From Planctomycetia bacterium (GTDB taxonomy: Bacteria; Planctomycetota; Planctomycetia; Pirellulales; JALHLM01): a stretch of 35,200 bases of DNA. The position numbers and the translations under genes were made by a program. This document shows, piece after piece, positions 7,133 to 15,406 of the stretch. Position 1 is the first letter of the stretch, and every line of letters starts with the position of its first letter. The notes below the pieces were generated by a model. The model worked only from the letters and a program-made list of their open reading frames with translations. It did not search any database and was not told the DNA's origin. The stretch spans positions 1-35,200 of the forward strand of contig JAWXBP010000502.1 of NCBI GenBank assembly GCA_034440135.1. Direction: 5' to 3'.

Positions 7133-8071
7133 ATGAATTCCGCGCGTCGATCCGGCTTCACGCTCGTTGAGTTGCTGGTGGTGATCGCCATCATCGGCAT
7201 TCTGATCGCCTTGCTTCTGCCGGCCCTGCAGGTGGCTCGCGAGGCCGCGAGGCGCTCGCAGTGCACGAATAATCTCAAGCAACTCGGCTTGAGCGTGCAG
7301 CTTTACAACGAAGCCTTCAAGATGTTTCCGATCAGTATCAGCCCCTGGAGCGAAGGCAAGCGCCCGGCCACTCAATTGAATGGCAAGGGCTGGATCGTGG
7401 GCATCTTGCCATTCATCGAGCAGAAGGCGTTGTTCGACGAGTTCAAACCGCGATTCAACGGAAGTATGCTCAGTGGACAAGGAATGGCGGTTGGTTCTGG
7501 CCGTACGCCATTGCCAAGTGTGATGGACAAGCAATTGCCGTTCTTGAATTGCCCGACCGATGCATCCGCATTGCTGATCTCGACTGACGAATATCAATGG
7601 GAGAACAAGCGAGTTGCACTGACCAGTTACAAAGGCGTCATCGGCGACACGCGGATGGGAGGAGGTTCCAGCGTCCACCAAGGAACCGAGCCCGATTGCC
7701 ACAACAACATTGGCTGCAATGGCATTTTTTATCGAAACAATTATCAAGAGCCCATCAAGATTCATCGCATCAAGGACGGGCTTAGCAACACGTTCATGAT
7801 TGGCGAAGACGTGCCGGAATACAACAATCATTCGACGGCGTTCTACTCAAACGGCGACTACTGCAGTTGCCATGCCCCGCTCAACTATATGCCGGATCCG
7901 CCCCGTCCCGACCTGTGGTGGAACGCCATGTCATTCCGTAGCCGGCATCCAGGCGGCGCTAGTTTCTGCTTGGCCGACGGGTCCGTGCAGTTCATTGTGC
8001 AATCGATCAATCACCGTACTTACCGCAGTCTCTGCACCAAGGCCGGCCGGGAAGTGGCTACGTTGGAGTAG
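7133..8071 (+). CDS. DUF1559 pseudopilin-like protein
   Basis: Encodes 312 residues. The N-terminus has a type IV prepilin cleavage site, RRSGFTLVELL, with processing expected between G8 and F9 and the conserved Glu at position 13, then a hydrophobic helix to about residue 30 and the typical REAARRSQCTNNLKQLGL continuation. The C-terminus has SRHPGGASFCLADGSVQFI, the H-x-G signature of DUF1559. This family is hugely expanded in planctomycetes and is thought to be exported or assembled by a type II secretion/pilus-like system; individual functions are unknown. ATG 7133 has GGAG 8 bases upstream; a GTG at 7124 is less well placed. The following lipoprotein gene starts 21 bases later, the usual partner arrangement. 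Confidence 0.9.
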   Translation: MNSARRSGFTLVELLVVIAIIGILIALLLPALQVAREAARRSQCTNNLKQLGLSVQLYNEAFKMFPISISPWSEGKRPATQLNGKGWIVGILPFIEQKALFDEFKPRFNGSMLSGQGMAVGSGRTPLPSVMDKQLPFLNCPTDASALLISTDEYQWENKRVALTSYKGVIGDTRMGGGSSVHQGTEPDCHNNIGCNGIFYRNNYQEPIKIHRIKDGLSNTFMIGEDVPEYNNHSTAFYSNGDYCSCHAPLNYMPDPPRPDLWWNAMSFRSRHPGGASFCLADGSVQFIVQSINHRTYRSLCTKAGREVATLE

Positions 8072-8092
8072 GCATCGGTCCGGAGCACTTTC

Positions 8093-8524
8093 ATGACGAG
8101 ATTGCGCAGTTTGTTGCCGTCGCTTGTTAGCTGTGCGGCGCTTGCATTCCTACCGTGCATTGCGGGCTGCGGTTCACCGCATGACGCTACGGTCCACGGA
8201 ATGGTATCGCTCGATGGCGTGCCTCTCACGGAAGGCGAGGTTCAGTTTCATTCGCGGGGGAGTTCAGGAACGGCCTACGGGCCATTGCGCGATGGCGGCG
8301 CCTATGCACTGGGGACAGGAAGCGATTCGGGGCTCGATCCTGGCGAATACAAGGTAACCGTGGTCGCGACCGAGCCAATGCCCAAAAACTTGCCTGCCGG
8401 GACCACTCCGCCAATTCCAAAATTGCTTACGCCGCAACTGTACGGAAATCTGGATACGACACCTTTCACTTTCACGGTGAAGGAAGGGGACAACACGATT
8501 GATCTTGCACTGACATCGAAATAG
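8093..8524 (+). CDS. Small lipoprotein with transthyretin/carboxypeptidase-regulatory-like fold
   Basis: Encodes 143 residues. A lipoprotein signal ends in CIAGC, with lipidation expected at C26. The rest (VHGMVSLDGVPLTEGEVQFHS, YALGTGSDSGLDPGEYKVTVVA) follows the strand pattern of the carboxypeptidase-regulatory-like or transthyretin-like beta-sandwich, in which a duplicated G-x-V-x-L-D-G-x-P start is characteristic. In planctomycetes such lipoproteins commonly sit directly after DUF1559 genes, as here, and probably share an envelope role. The gene is 21 bases from the DUF1559 stop and is probably co-transcribed. No catalytic residues are evident. Confidence 0.75.
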   Translation: MTRLRSLLPSLVSCAALAFLPCIAGCGSPHDATVHGMVSLDGVPLTEGEVQFHSRGSSGTAYGPLRDGGAYALGTGSDSGLDPGEYKVTVVATEPMPKNLPAGTTPPIPKLLTPQLYGNLDTTPFTFTVKEGDNTIDLALTSK

Positions 8525-8574
8525 CCTCGCGGCTCGTCGTCTCGCGAGCTCTTGAAGTGTCCGATGCCTGACGC

Positions 8575-8603
8575 TTTCGCCGAAAGACGGGCTCGTCTAG
8601 AAT
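8575..8603 (+). promoter_or_regulatory. Leaderless promoter of rph
   Basis: TAGAAT (8598-8603) ends 7 bases before ATG 8611, and a weak -35 TTTCGC (8575-8580) lies 17 bases upstream of it. Predicted transcription start is about 8610, one base before the start codon. Confidence 0.55.
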
Positions 8604-8610
8604 CAGCTCG

Positions 8611-9348
8611 ATGCGACATGATTCCCGCGCCGCGCACGAGCTTCGTCCCATCCGCATCAAGCGCCGCTATACGCGATCCGCGCCAGGCAGCGTCTTAATT
8701 CAGGCTGGTCGCACAACGGTGCTCTGCACGGCCAGCATCGACGCGAAGGTGCCGCCGTGGATGGCCGGGCAAGGGCGTGGTTGGGTGACTGCCGAGTACA
8801 GCATGTTGCCTGGCAGTACGAGTCCACGGAAGTCGCGCGACCGCGCCAAAGTGGATGGCCGCACGACCGAGATTCAGCGCCTGATCGGCCGAGCGCTCCG
8901 TTCGGTGGTGGACCTGGAGGCCCTGGGGGAACGGCAGATCACGGTCGACTGCGACGTGCTGGAGGCTGATGGCGGAACCCGCACGTTGAGCATTTCCGGA
9001 GCACTGATCGCCCTGGTTGACGCCATTGGCACCTTTCAACGGTCGTTACCGGACCCGGCCCGTTACCCCTTGCGCGACAGCGTGGCCGCGATTAGCGTGG
9101 GCATCGTCGATGGAAAGCCTGCCTGCGACCTGGACTATCGCGAAGACGTGGCGGCGGCGGTAGACATGAACGTCGTGATGAGCGGCGGCGGGCAATTCGT
9201 CGAGGTGCAAGGCACCGGCGAAGAGGCGACGTTTTCCGAAGAGGAGTTGGCGGCGTTGCTCAAGCTCGCCAAGCGGGGAATCGTCCAGATGACCGAAATC
9301 CAGCGCAAAGAGCTGGGCAAACAGTGGCCGTTCGGCGGCTCCAAGTAG
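8611..9348 (+). CDS. rph: Ribonuclease PH
   Basis: Encodes 245 residues, the usual RNase PH length. The enzyme removes nucleotides from tRNA 3' ends by phosphorolysis and works as a hexamer. Recognisable blocks are the N-terminal [50 protein letters not shown] near residue 50, the [13 protein letters not shown] stretch, [19 protein letters not shown] near 112-130 and the acidic [17 protein letters not shown] segment near 172-190. Nothing needed appears missing. The ATG lies 7 bases behind a TAGAAT box with no Shine-Dalgarno, so leaderless translation is likely. RdgB, often encoded next to rph in other bacteria, is not adjacent here. Confidence 0.94.
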   Translation: MRHDSRAAHELRPIRIKRRYTRSAPGSVLIQAGRTTVLCTASIDAKVPPWMAGQGRGWVTAEYSMLPGSTSPRKSRDRAKVDGRTTEIQRLIGRALRSVVDLEALGERQITVDCDVLEADGGTRTLSISGALIALVDAIGTFQRSLPDPARYPLRDSVAAISVGIVDGKPACDLDYREDVAAAVDMNVVMSGGGQFVEVQGTGEEATFSEEELAALLKLAKRGIVQMTEIQRKELGKQWPFGGSK

Positions 9349-9426
9349 CGGCCTGTCCTGGTGACGCTCGACGGGAATTGCCAGAATCCCGCCCCCTGAT
9401 TCGGGAGTCGGACTGCGTAGTCGCGC

Positions 9427-9450
9427 AATGCGGAACATTGATTCCGCATT
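9427..9450. repeat. Small perfect hairpin in the rph-CBS gap
   Basis: AATGCGGAA (9427-9435) and TTCCGCATT (9442-9450) pair perfectly around a 6-base loop. It lies in the 291-base gap after rph and is followed by AAAA rather than a T-run, so it is not an ordinary terminator on the plus strand. Otherwise nothing convincing is seen in 9349-9639. Confidence 0.5.
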
Positions 9451-9639
9451 AAAATGGAGTGGTTTTCGGAAGATTTGCCGTTTATTCGCCCATATGTCCG
9501 TGGTAAAGTTCAACATGTTCAAGGACGGCCGGTAAGCCGAGGATAGCGTCCGCGCGTCACACTGCGAGGCACGGTGTCGTTGAACCTTTTTTCCGAGTCT
9601 GAGGCTGCGTTCGCCGCTTGAAGGCGGACCGATTGGACG

Positions 9640-10104
9640 ATGGACATCGCCGGCCAGCTGAAGGTCGAGACGATCGAACAGGCGCCTTGGGAAGAACCCT
9701 TGGTGGTCAGCCCCGGCGCGTCGATGCGCGAGGCGGTTCGCCTGATGCGCCAGCAACGAGCCGGCGGCGTGCTCGTTTGCCGCGAAGCCAAGATCGTCGG
9801 CATTCTCACGGAACGGGATGTGCTCCGTCTCATGTCTCAAGGCACGGACTGGGATCAAAGCGTAGAATCCGTTATCAGCGGTCATTGCGTTACGATCCCG
9901 CGCGAAACGACGATCGCCGCGGCGATCCGCCTGATGAACAAAGGCGGTTACCGCCGCTTGCCGGTGACGAACGCGTCGGGCGCCGCGATTGGCGTGCTGA
10001 CGGTGTCCGGAATCGTGCATTACCTGGTGCAGTTTTTCCCTCGATTAATCTATAACCTGCCTCCCAAGCCCCAACCTTTGTTGTCGGAACGCGAAGGCCC
10101 TTAG
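9640..10104 (+). CDS. Tandem CBS-domain protein
   Basis: Encodes 154 residues consisting almost entirely of two CBS motifs. The first runs from about residue 20 (LVVSPGASMREAVRLMRQQRAGGVLVCREAKIVGILTERDVL shape) and the second from about 84 (CVTIPRETTIAAAIRLMNKGGYRRLPVTNASGAAIGVLTVSG shape). CBS pairs bind adenine nucleotides or related ligands and act as energy sensors. No DNA-binding or enzymatic domain is attached. It lies 70 bases upstream of the 2-oxoacid:ferredoxin oxidoreductase genes on the same strand, and another CBS protein lies just downstream of them, so a regulatory link is plausible but inferred. Start ATG 9640 gives a full first CBS domain. Confidence 0.85.
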   Translation: MDIAGQLKVETIEQAPWEEPLVVSPGASMREAVRLMRQQRAGGVLVCREAKIVGILTERDVLRLMSQGTDWDQSVESVISGHCVTIPRETTIAAAIRLMNKGGYRRLPVTNASGAAIGVLTVSGIVHYLVQFFPRLIYNLPPKPQPLLSEREGP

Positions 10105-10174
10105 AACAGGCCAGCCTCGCCTCCCGACTCCCACCCGCTTGCATCGCAACTATTGCGAAGGAACAGAACGAGAT

Positions 10175-12028
10175 ATGTCCGCGACCTCGGCGGTTGCCAA
10201 AGAAATCAGTGAGATCCCGTCGGCCACTGTGCGCTTTTGCGGCGATTCCGGCGACGGAATGCAGTTGGCCGGCACCCAATTCACGAATACCTCGGCGCTG
10301 GCCGGCAACGACGTCGCGACGTTTCCGGACTTCCCAGCCGAAATCCGCGCGCCCCGCGGGACGAAGGCCGGCGTCAGCGGATTTCAGATCCATTTCGCCA
10401 GTGAAGAAATCTTCACGCCCGGCGATCAGGTCGACGCCCTCGTGGCGATGAACCCGGCTGCGCTCGTCACCAATCTCCAGGATCTGGTCCCTGGCGGGAT
10501 CTTGATCGTCAACAGCGAGGCCTTCGACGACAAAGGCTTGAAACAAGCCGGCTACGCGATGAACCCGCTCGAAGACGGCAGCCTGGAAGGCTATCAGCTG
10601 TTCTCCGTCGACATGACGAAATTGACCCGGTTGTCGGTCGAATCGCTGAACCTGGGCGTGAAGGAATCCGATCGCTGCCGGAACTTCTACGCCATGGGGC
10701 TGGTGTTCTGGCTCTACGACCGCTCGATGGAGCCCACGCTCCGCTATATCGAAGAGAAATTCGGCAAGCGCCCGGAAATCGCCGAAGCCAATCGCCGCGC
10801 GCTGACGGCCGGCTTCAACTACGGCGAAACGACCGACGCTCTGCACAGCCAGTACCGCGTCGCTCCGGCCAAGTTGAAGCCAGGGCAATACCGCAACATC
10901 ACCGGCAACCAGGCCCTGGCGATCGGCCTCGTGGCCGCGGCCAAGTTGAGTGGCAAGGAGTTGTTCCTCGGCAGCTACCCGATCACGCCCGCCAGCGATA
11001 TTCTTCACGATCTGTCGCGGCACAAGAACTTCGGCGTGCGGACCTTTCAGGCAGAGGACGAAATCGCCGCGGTGACTTCCGCGATCGGCGCGGCCTTCGG
11101 CGGCGCCATGGCCATCACCACGTCCAGCGGCCCGGGCATCGCCCTCAAGGGCGAAGGCATGGGCCTGGCCGTGATGACCGAATTGCCGATGATCATCATC
11201 AACGTGCAGCGCGGCGGACCCAGCACCGGCTTGCCGACCAAGACCGAACAGGCGGACCTGTTGCAGGCCATGTTCGGCCGCAATGGCGAATGCCCGATGC
11301 CCATCATCGCTTGCCGCAGCCCGGCCGATTGTTTCGAGGTCGCACTCGAAGCCTGGCGGATTGCCGCGCGGTTCATGACTCCGGTCATGTTGTTGAGCGA
11401 CGGCTACATCGCCAACGGCGCCGAGCCCTGGAGAATTCCCCCCGTCGACGGTTTGCCGACCATGGAAATTCAGCATCCGACCGGCTCAGAAAACGGCGAC
11501 GAGTTCCATCCGTATGAGCGTAACGAGCGGCTGTCACGGCCTTGGGCGCTGCCCGGCACGCCGGGATTGATGCATCGCATCGGCGGCCTGGAAAAACAGG
11601 ACATCACCGGCAACGTCAGCTACGACCCGATCAACCACCAGCACATGGTCGACACGCGTGCCGCGAAAGTGGCCGGCGTGGCGAACGACGTACCGCTGCA
11701 GGAAGTCGACGGTCCCGAGACCGGCGACGTACTGGTCTTGAGTTGGGGCGGCACGTACGGCGCCTGCGCCACGGCCGTCACGCGGGCACGGCAACTTGGC
11801 ACGTCGGTGGCCCACGCTCACCTGCGTTACTTGAACCCGTTCCCCAGGAACCTGGGCGAGATCGTCAAGCGTTACAAGAAAGTGCTGATCCCCGAGTTGA
11901 ACAAGGGACAGTTGATTATGTTGGTCCGCCACAAATTCCTGGTGGACGCCATTGGCTTGAACAAGGTGCAGGGCAAGCCCTTCACCGTCGCGGAAATTGT
12001 CAGCAAGATTCAGGAACTCGTGAAATAG
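10175..12028 (+). CDS. korA: 2-oxoacid:ferredoxin oxidoreductase, alpha subunit (fused gamma-alpha; KorA type)
   Basis: Encodes 617 residues. The N-terminal part (about 15-200) is the gamma domain (RFCGDSGDGMQLAGTQF start, PAEIRAPRGTKAGVSGFQI), and from about residue 240 follows the pyrimidine-binding alpha domain (NQALAIGLVAAAKLSGKELFLGSYPITPASDI, ITTSSGPGIALKGEGMGLAVMTELPM, NVQRGGPSTGLPTKTEQADL). This gamma-alpha fusion of about 600 residues is typical of 2-oxoglutarate:ferredoxin oxidoreductase KorA, which with KorB converts 2-oxoglutarate, CoA and ferredoxin to succinyl-CoA. Pyruvate or branched-chain keto acids cannot be excluded from sequence alone. ATG 10175 is preferred to a TTG at 10139; AAGGA lies 12 bases upstream. 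korB follows after 59 bases. Confidence 0.9.
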   Translation: MSATSAVAKEISEIPSATVRFCGDSGDGMQLAGTQFTNTSALAGNDVATFPDFPAEIRAPRGTKAGVSGFQIHFASEEIFTPGDQVDALVAMNPAALVTNLQDLVPGGILIVNSEAFDDKGLKQAGYAMNPLEDGSLEGYQLFSVDMTKLTRLSVESLNLGVKESDRCRNFYAMGLVFWLYDRSMEPTLRYIEEKFGKRPEIAEANRRALTAGFNYGETTDALHSQYRVAPAKLKPGQYRNITGNQALAIGLVAAAKLSGKELFLGSYPITPASDILHDLSRHKNFGVRTFQAEDEIAAVTSAIGAAFGGAMAITTSSGPGIALKGEGMGLAVMTELPMIIINVQRGGPSTGLPTKTEQADLLQAMFGRNGECPMPIIACRSPADCFEVALEAWRIAARFMTPVMLLSDGYIANGAEPWRIPPVDGLPTMEIQHPTGSENGDEFHPYERNERLSRPWALPGTPGLMHRIGGLEKQDITGNVSYDPINHQHMVDTRAAKVAGVANDVPLQEVDGPETGDVLVLSWGGTYGACATAVTRARQLGTSVAHAHLRYLNPFPRNLGEIVKRYKKVLIPELNKGQLIMLVRHKFLVDAIGLNKVQGKPFTVAEIVSKIQELVK

Positions 12029-12087
12029 GCAACGCCTCCGCGGGAGACGCCTCCGGCGAAGGTACCTACTTTTTTCAGCGCACATCC

Positions 12088-13122
12088 ATGAGCACAGACA
12101 CGCAACAACCGTCCGGCTCGCTGCCGGTTCTGCAGGCCGCCGACTTCGCCAGCGATCAAGAAGTTCGTTGGTGCCCCGGCTGCGGCGATTACAGCATCCT
12201 CGCGCAAATGAAAAAGGTGCTGCCGACCCTCGGCGTGCCGCGCGAGAACACCGTGTTCATCTCGGGCATCGGCTGCTCCAGCCGTTTTCCGTATTACATG
12301 AACACGTACGGCATCCATTCCATCCACGGCCGCGCGCCGGCAGTCGCCACGGGGCTCAAGCTCACGCGGCCGGAGTTGTCCGTGTGGGTGATCACCGGCG
12401 ACGGCGATGCGCTGTCGATTGGCGGCAATCACTTGATGCACGCCATCCGTCGCAACCTTGATATTAACATCGTGCTGTTCAACAACCGCATCTACGGCCT
12501 GACCAAGGGGCAATACTCCCCGACGTCGCCGTTGGGCAAGGTGACGAAGAGCACGCCGTACGGTTCCGTGGAGAATCCGCTGCACCCGCTGTCGATCGCC
12601 ATCGGCTGCGAAGCGACGTTCGTTGCCCGTTCGATCGACGTCCATATCAAGCACCTCGGCATGGTGCTGAAGCGCGCGGCGGAGCATCGCGGCGTGTCGT
12701 TCGTCGAGGTCTACCAGAATTGCAACGTCTTCAACGACGGCGCGTTCGACTATGCCACCGATCGGAACCAGAAGAGCGACACCACGATCGAGATTGAACA
12801 CGGCAAGCCGCTGATCTTCGGCAAAGAGCGCAACAAGGGCATCCGCCTCAACGGCATGGATCCCGAAGTGGTGGAACTCGGCAAGGGGATCAGCGAGGAC
12901 GACCTGTTGTTCCACGACGAGAAATCGACGGAGCCGACGCTGGCCTACTTGCTGAGCCGCATGACGCATCCGGAATTCCCGGAGCCGATTGGCGTCTTCC
13001 GCGACGTGGATCGCCCGTCGTACGACTCGCTCGTCAACGCACAAGTCCGCGACGCGCGCGCCAAACGCGAAGGCGACCTGACGGCGTTGTTCAACGCCGG
13101 AGATACTTGGACGGTGAACTGA
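12088..13122 (+). CDS. korB: 2-oxoacid:ferredoxin oxidoreductase, beta subunit (KorB type)
   Basis: Encodes 344 residues, the thiamine-diphosphate-binding partner of the preceding subunit. It shows the WCPGCGDYSIL motif near residue 29, SGIGCSSRFPYYM near 65, HGRAPAVATGLK near 85 and the TPP/Mg motif GDGDALSIGGNH followed by NNRIYGLTKGQYSPTS near 105-150. These cysteines and the GDGD...NN spacing are diagnostic of the beta subunit. The C-terminal extension (about 235-344) is the KorB type. No separate ferredoxin-like delta subunit is encoded nearby, so soluble ferredoxin is the likely acceptor. ATG 12088 is the natural start; the open frame extends upstream through korA only because of GC-rich third positions. 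Confidence 0.92.
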   Translation: MSTDTQQPSGSLPVLQAADFASDQEVRWCPGCGDYSILAQMKKVLPTLGVPRENTVFISGIGCSSRFPYYMNTYGIHSIHGRAPAVATGLKLTRPELSVWVITGDGDALSIGGNHLMHAIRRNLDINIVLFNNRIYGLTKGQYSPTSPLGKVTKSTPYGSVENPLHPLSIAIGCEATFVARSIDVHIKHLGMVLKRAAEHRGVSFVEVYQNCNVFNDGAFDYATDRNQKSDTTIEIEHGKPLIFGKERNKGIRLNGMDPEVVELGKGISEDDLLFHDEKSTEPTLAYLLSRMTHPEFPEPIGVFRDVDRPSYDSLVNAQVRDARAKREGDLTALFNAGDTWTVN

Positions 13123-13128
13123 TGGAAA

Positions 13129-13226
13129 AGTGATGAGTGCGTAGTGATGAGTGATGAAACAGGGCGGCCAAACCTTGTTCGTGCTTTGAAACTCCACTCA
13201 TCATTCATCACTCCGCACTCATCACT
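13129..13226. repeat. Long imperfect inverted repeat built from GTGATGAGT units
   Basis: A 30-base left arm (13129-13158, starting AGTGATGAGTGCGTAG) is complementary with few mismatches to a right arm ending at 13226 (ending CGCACTCATCACT), separated by about 37 bases. Each arm is itself made of short TGATGAGT-like units. The element fills almost the whole gap between korB and the next gene. Such a shape suggests a dispersed intergenic repeat or MITE relic; its RNA hairpin could also end the kor transcript. Confidence 0.75.
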
Positions 13227-13244
13227 CGAATACCGAGGCTGCCC

Positions 13245-13760
13245 ATGATCCTCTGTCCCTTCTGCGGAGCGGAGAACATCGACGGCGTCGATGAGTGCGA
13301 CGGCTGTTCGCAGTCACTGGGGCATCTCAGCAAGCCGCACCGTTCGCCCGGGGTGGAGGACGCCCTCTTCCAGGATCGCGTCGGTACATTGGTTCGTGTG
13401 CCTTCCTTAGCAGTCGATGAATCGACCACTGTCGGCGCGACGATCGACATGCTGGTGCGGGAACGGATCGGCTGCGTCGTTGTCGTGCGCGGGACCGACG
13501 TCGTCGGCATTTTCAGCGAGCGCGATGCGTTAATGCGAATCGGCGACGAGATCGATCGCCACCGGAATCGTCCAGTGCGCGATTTCATGACGGAATCGCC
13601 GGAGATGCTTGACGAACAAGACAAACTGGCCTTCGCGCTCCACAAAATGGACCTGGGACACTTTCGGCACGTCCCGATTCTCCACAACGGCCAACTGCGC
13701 GGGGTCATTTCCGTGCGCGATATCTTGCGGTATCTCACCGACCGCGTTCGCACGGGCTGA
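13245..13760 (+). CDS. Zinc-ribbon plus tandem CBS-domain protein
   Basis: Encodes 171 residues. A short N-terminal zinc ribbon with four cysteines (CPFC at residues 4-7, then C18 and C21, in MILCPFCGAENIDGVDECDGC order) precedes two CBS motifs, the first from about residue 49 (VRVPSLAVDESTTVGATIDML) and the second from about 116 (MTESPEMLDEQDKLAFALHKM). The ribbon may bind a protein or nucleic acid, and the CBS pair an adenosine ligand. It follows korB on the same strand but is separated by an inverted repeat of about 98 bases, so co-transcription is uncertain. Together with the CBS gene at 9640 it brackets korAB. Confidence 0.85.
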   Translation: MILCPFCGAENIDGVDECDGCSQSLGHLSKPHRSPGVEDALFQDRVGTLVRVPSLAVDESTTVGATIDMLVRERIGCVVVVRGTDVVGIFSERDALMRIGDEIDRHRNRPVRDFMTESPEMLDEQDKLAFALHKMDLGHFRHVPILHNGQLRGVISVRDILRYLTDRVRTG

Positions 13761-13801
13761 GCCGCGTTGAACGCTTTCTGCCGGCGTGAAACCTACGGGA
13801 G

Positions 13802-13830
13802 TTGGCTTCGTCCGATCATTGCCCTACAAT
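13802..13830 (+). promoter_or_regulatory. Sigma-70-like promoter with small inverted repeat over -10
   Basis: TTGGCT (13802-13807), a 17-base spacer and TACAAT (13825-13830) are well placed upstream of ATG 13860. GCCCT/AGGGC arms (13821-13836) bracket the -10 box and might form an operator, though they are short. The leader would be about 23 bases and contains a strong AGGGAGGA ribosome site. Confidence 0.6.
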
Positions 13831-13859
13831 CAGGGCGACTTCGGCAGGGAGGACATCGC

Positions 13860-14477
13860 ATGTCGTTCCGCTTCTGGCTGGTTGCTCCGCTCGTGACGCT
13901 CGGCCTGACTACGGCCGAGGCGCAACAATTCGCGCCGACCACGGTGCAGTTGCCCACGTTTTCAAAGTTTACCGTCGGCACCGTCGTTTCCGTGCCGGAT
14001 TCCGGTTGGGGATTCGCTCGGCGGCCCTGCCAGGTCAGCCACGGTTGGACGGCCTTCGGCCCGGCGTGGGGCGCATCGACCACGCATTGGGAAACGCTCG
14101 GCCAGGTGAGCATGTGGGGCGTCGGCGCGCAAGTGATCGACGTCGGCGCGTTCGATGCACAATTACTTGCTTCCGCTCAGGCGCAGCCCGTCGTCGCGAA
14201 CGATCCCTTCGCGCGGCAGATCGTGGCCGCGCGCGAAAGCAGCGCCGCCTTCGTGCCCGGTAGCGTGGCCGACGCCCGGCGCGCTCGCGCGGCGGAGTTA
14301 GACGAGAAAGTGCGCGCGGTCGATGAGCTCGTCGCGAAGGCCGACGAACTCCTCAGCCAAGGCAAAGCGAACGCCGCCCGCGTCTATTTACAGATGGCCG
14401 CGGGCAAGGCGACCGGCGATCGCAAGGCCGCGCTGGAACAGCGCGCCGCGGCGCTCAAGCGTCGCCCGGCGCGCTGA
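13860..14477 (+). CDS. Exported protein of unknown function with helical C-terminal half
   Basis: Encodes 205 residues with a clear signal peptide (MSFRFWLVAPLVTLGLTTAEA, cleavage near residue 21). The N-terminal half reads FAPTTVQLPTFSKFTVGTVV and contains a Gly/Trp-rich section; the C-terminal half, from about residue 125, is an Ala/Arg/Glu/Lys-rich helical region with a TPR-like look (AKADELLSQGKANAARVYLQMA). No family is recognised. The start is fixed by AGGGAGGA (13846-13853) 6 bases upstream and a good promoter. It is convergent with the next gene, with only 11 bases between stop codons. Confidence 0.65.
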   Translation: MSFRFWLVAPLVTLGLTTAEAQQFAPTTVQLPTFSKFTVGTVVSVPDSGWGFARRPCQVSHGWTAFGPAWGASTTHWETLGQVSMWGVGAQVIDVGAFDAQLLASAQAQPVVANDPFARQIVAARESSAAFVPGSVADARRARAAELDEKVRAVDELVAKADELLSQGKANAARVYLQMAAGKATGDRKAALEQRAAALKRRPAR

Positions 14478-14488
14478 TCGCGTCCCGT

Positions 14489-15160
14489 CTACGGCGTTTC
14501 GGCAGTGATCGCCAGGCAGAATGGCGCGGCGGCGGTATCGCCGTCGGCGGCATAGTCGATCGACTTGACCGCCTTGTCCGAGTGGGGATTTTCCCAGACA
14601 GTTGTGTAGAGCCGCACTTCGACGCCGAATTGCTCCGAGGCCTCGTTCATTTCGCTCCAGACGACCTTGCCTCGCTTGGTCTCTTTATTGTTATCGACGT
14701 TCCACCAATCGCGGACGTCTTCGCCATAGACGATGGGCAATTCCACGGTGGTGTCATCGGCGTAGCGGATCGTGTAGTGCCCGATCTGCGTGCCGTCCTT
14801 AACGTAATTCGGGTCCGTTTCTTGCCCCGTGCCGAAGCCGGTGGCGTGCAGGAAGTGCAGCTTGCCCACTGCCTTGTCGACCGGAATGCCTTCAATCTTC
14901 TTGGGTCGCTCCAGGCACAATTTGCTGCCGAGCTGTAACATTTTCTCCCCGATGTGGTATTGGACATCGGAGAGTCTCGGGTCGGTTTTCATCAACGCCT
15001 TAAGATGATTGCCCGGCAATCCCTCGCGATGAAACTCTTGGTCCAAGGGATCATTGACATGCGCGGACAAATCGAGCGGCACTTGCTCGCCGGCGACGGA
15101 GAGCCTGGGGGTCGCGAACAGAAGCAATGCTCCGAACAGAGCCAGGACTGTGATGCGCAT
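14489..15160 (-). CDS. Exported protein with a planctomycete-type beta-sandwich domain
   Basis: Encodes 223 residues with a signal peptide (MRITVLALFGALLLFATPRLSVAG). The mature part carries LHFLHATGFGTGQE, HYTIRYADDTTVELPIVYGEDVRDWW, the polar stretch NKETKRGKVVWSE and VRLYTTVWENPHSDKAVKSIDY, ending in FCLAITAE. This order of motifs (Y-x-I-x-YADDT, P-I-V-Y-G-x-D-V-R-D-W-W, then a W-x-N-P strand) recurs in planctomycete envelope and FecR-associated proteins from memory of the group, probably as a sugar- or surface-binding beta-sandwich, but I cannot name a family. The start at 15160 is set by GGGAGGATCCTC just upstream; the open frame continues 67 residues further without a signal. It is divergent from the giant gene. 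Confidence 0.6.
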   Translation of the reverse strand: MRITVLALFGALLLFATPRLSVAGEQVPLDLSAHVNDPLDQEFHREGLPGNHLKALMKTDPRLSDVQYHIGEKMLQLGSKLCLERPKKIEGIPVDKAVGKLHFLHATGFGTGQETDPNYVKDGTQIGHYTIRYADDTTVELPIVYGEDVRDWWNVDNNKETKRGKVVWSEMNEASEQFGVEVRLYTTVWENPHSDKAVKSIDYAADGDTAAAPFCLAITAETP

Positions 15161-15406
15161 GAGGATCCTCCCAGAAGTGGTTGCGTGAACAGAAAAGCCG
15201 CCGGAGTCGCAACACGCCAATTTTTTAGCTTGTCGGCAAGTCCGTGGGAAGGCCCCGTACGTGGTTTCCCGGCGGTATTCGCCCGGAATAGGAAAACCTT
15301 GGCTCAACTTGCGATTCCAGCGGATTGCGCAGTTTGCCGGCGAGCATCCAGCTTGCGGCAATTACTGCGAAAGAATCAGAAATTGCCGCAATTTGGCGGA
15401 AAACAA

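Noticed and set aside
9860-9875. TAGAATC inside the CBS gene
   Set aside because: It lies within a clear coding region with no start codon at the right distance.
9890-11476. Minus-strand frame of 528 codons antisense to korA
   Set aside because: The plus strand encodes an unmistakable oxidoreductase subunit; the antisense frame has no domain or ribosome site.
11542-12087. In-frame upstream extension of korB through korA
   Set aside because: The extension is low-complexity and Arg-rich and overlaps korA; family N-terminus begins just after ATG 12088.
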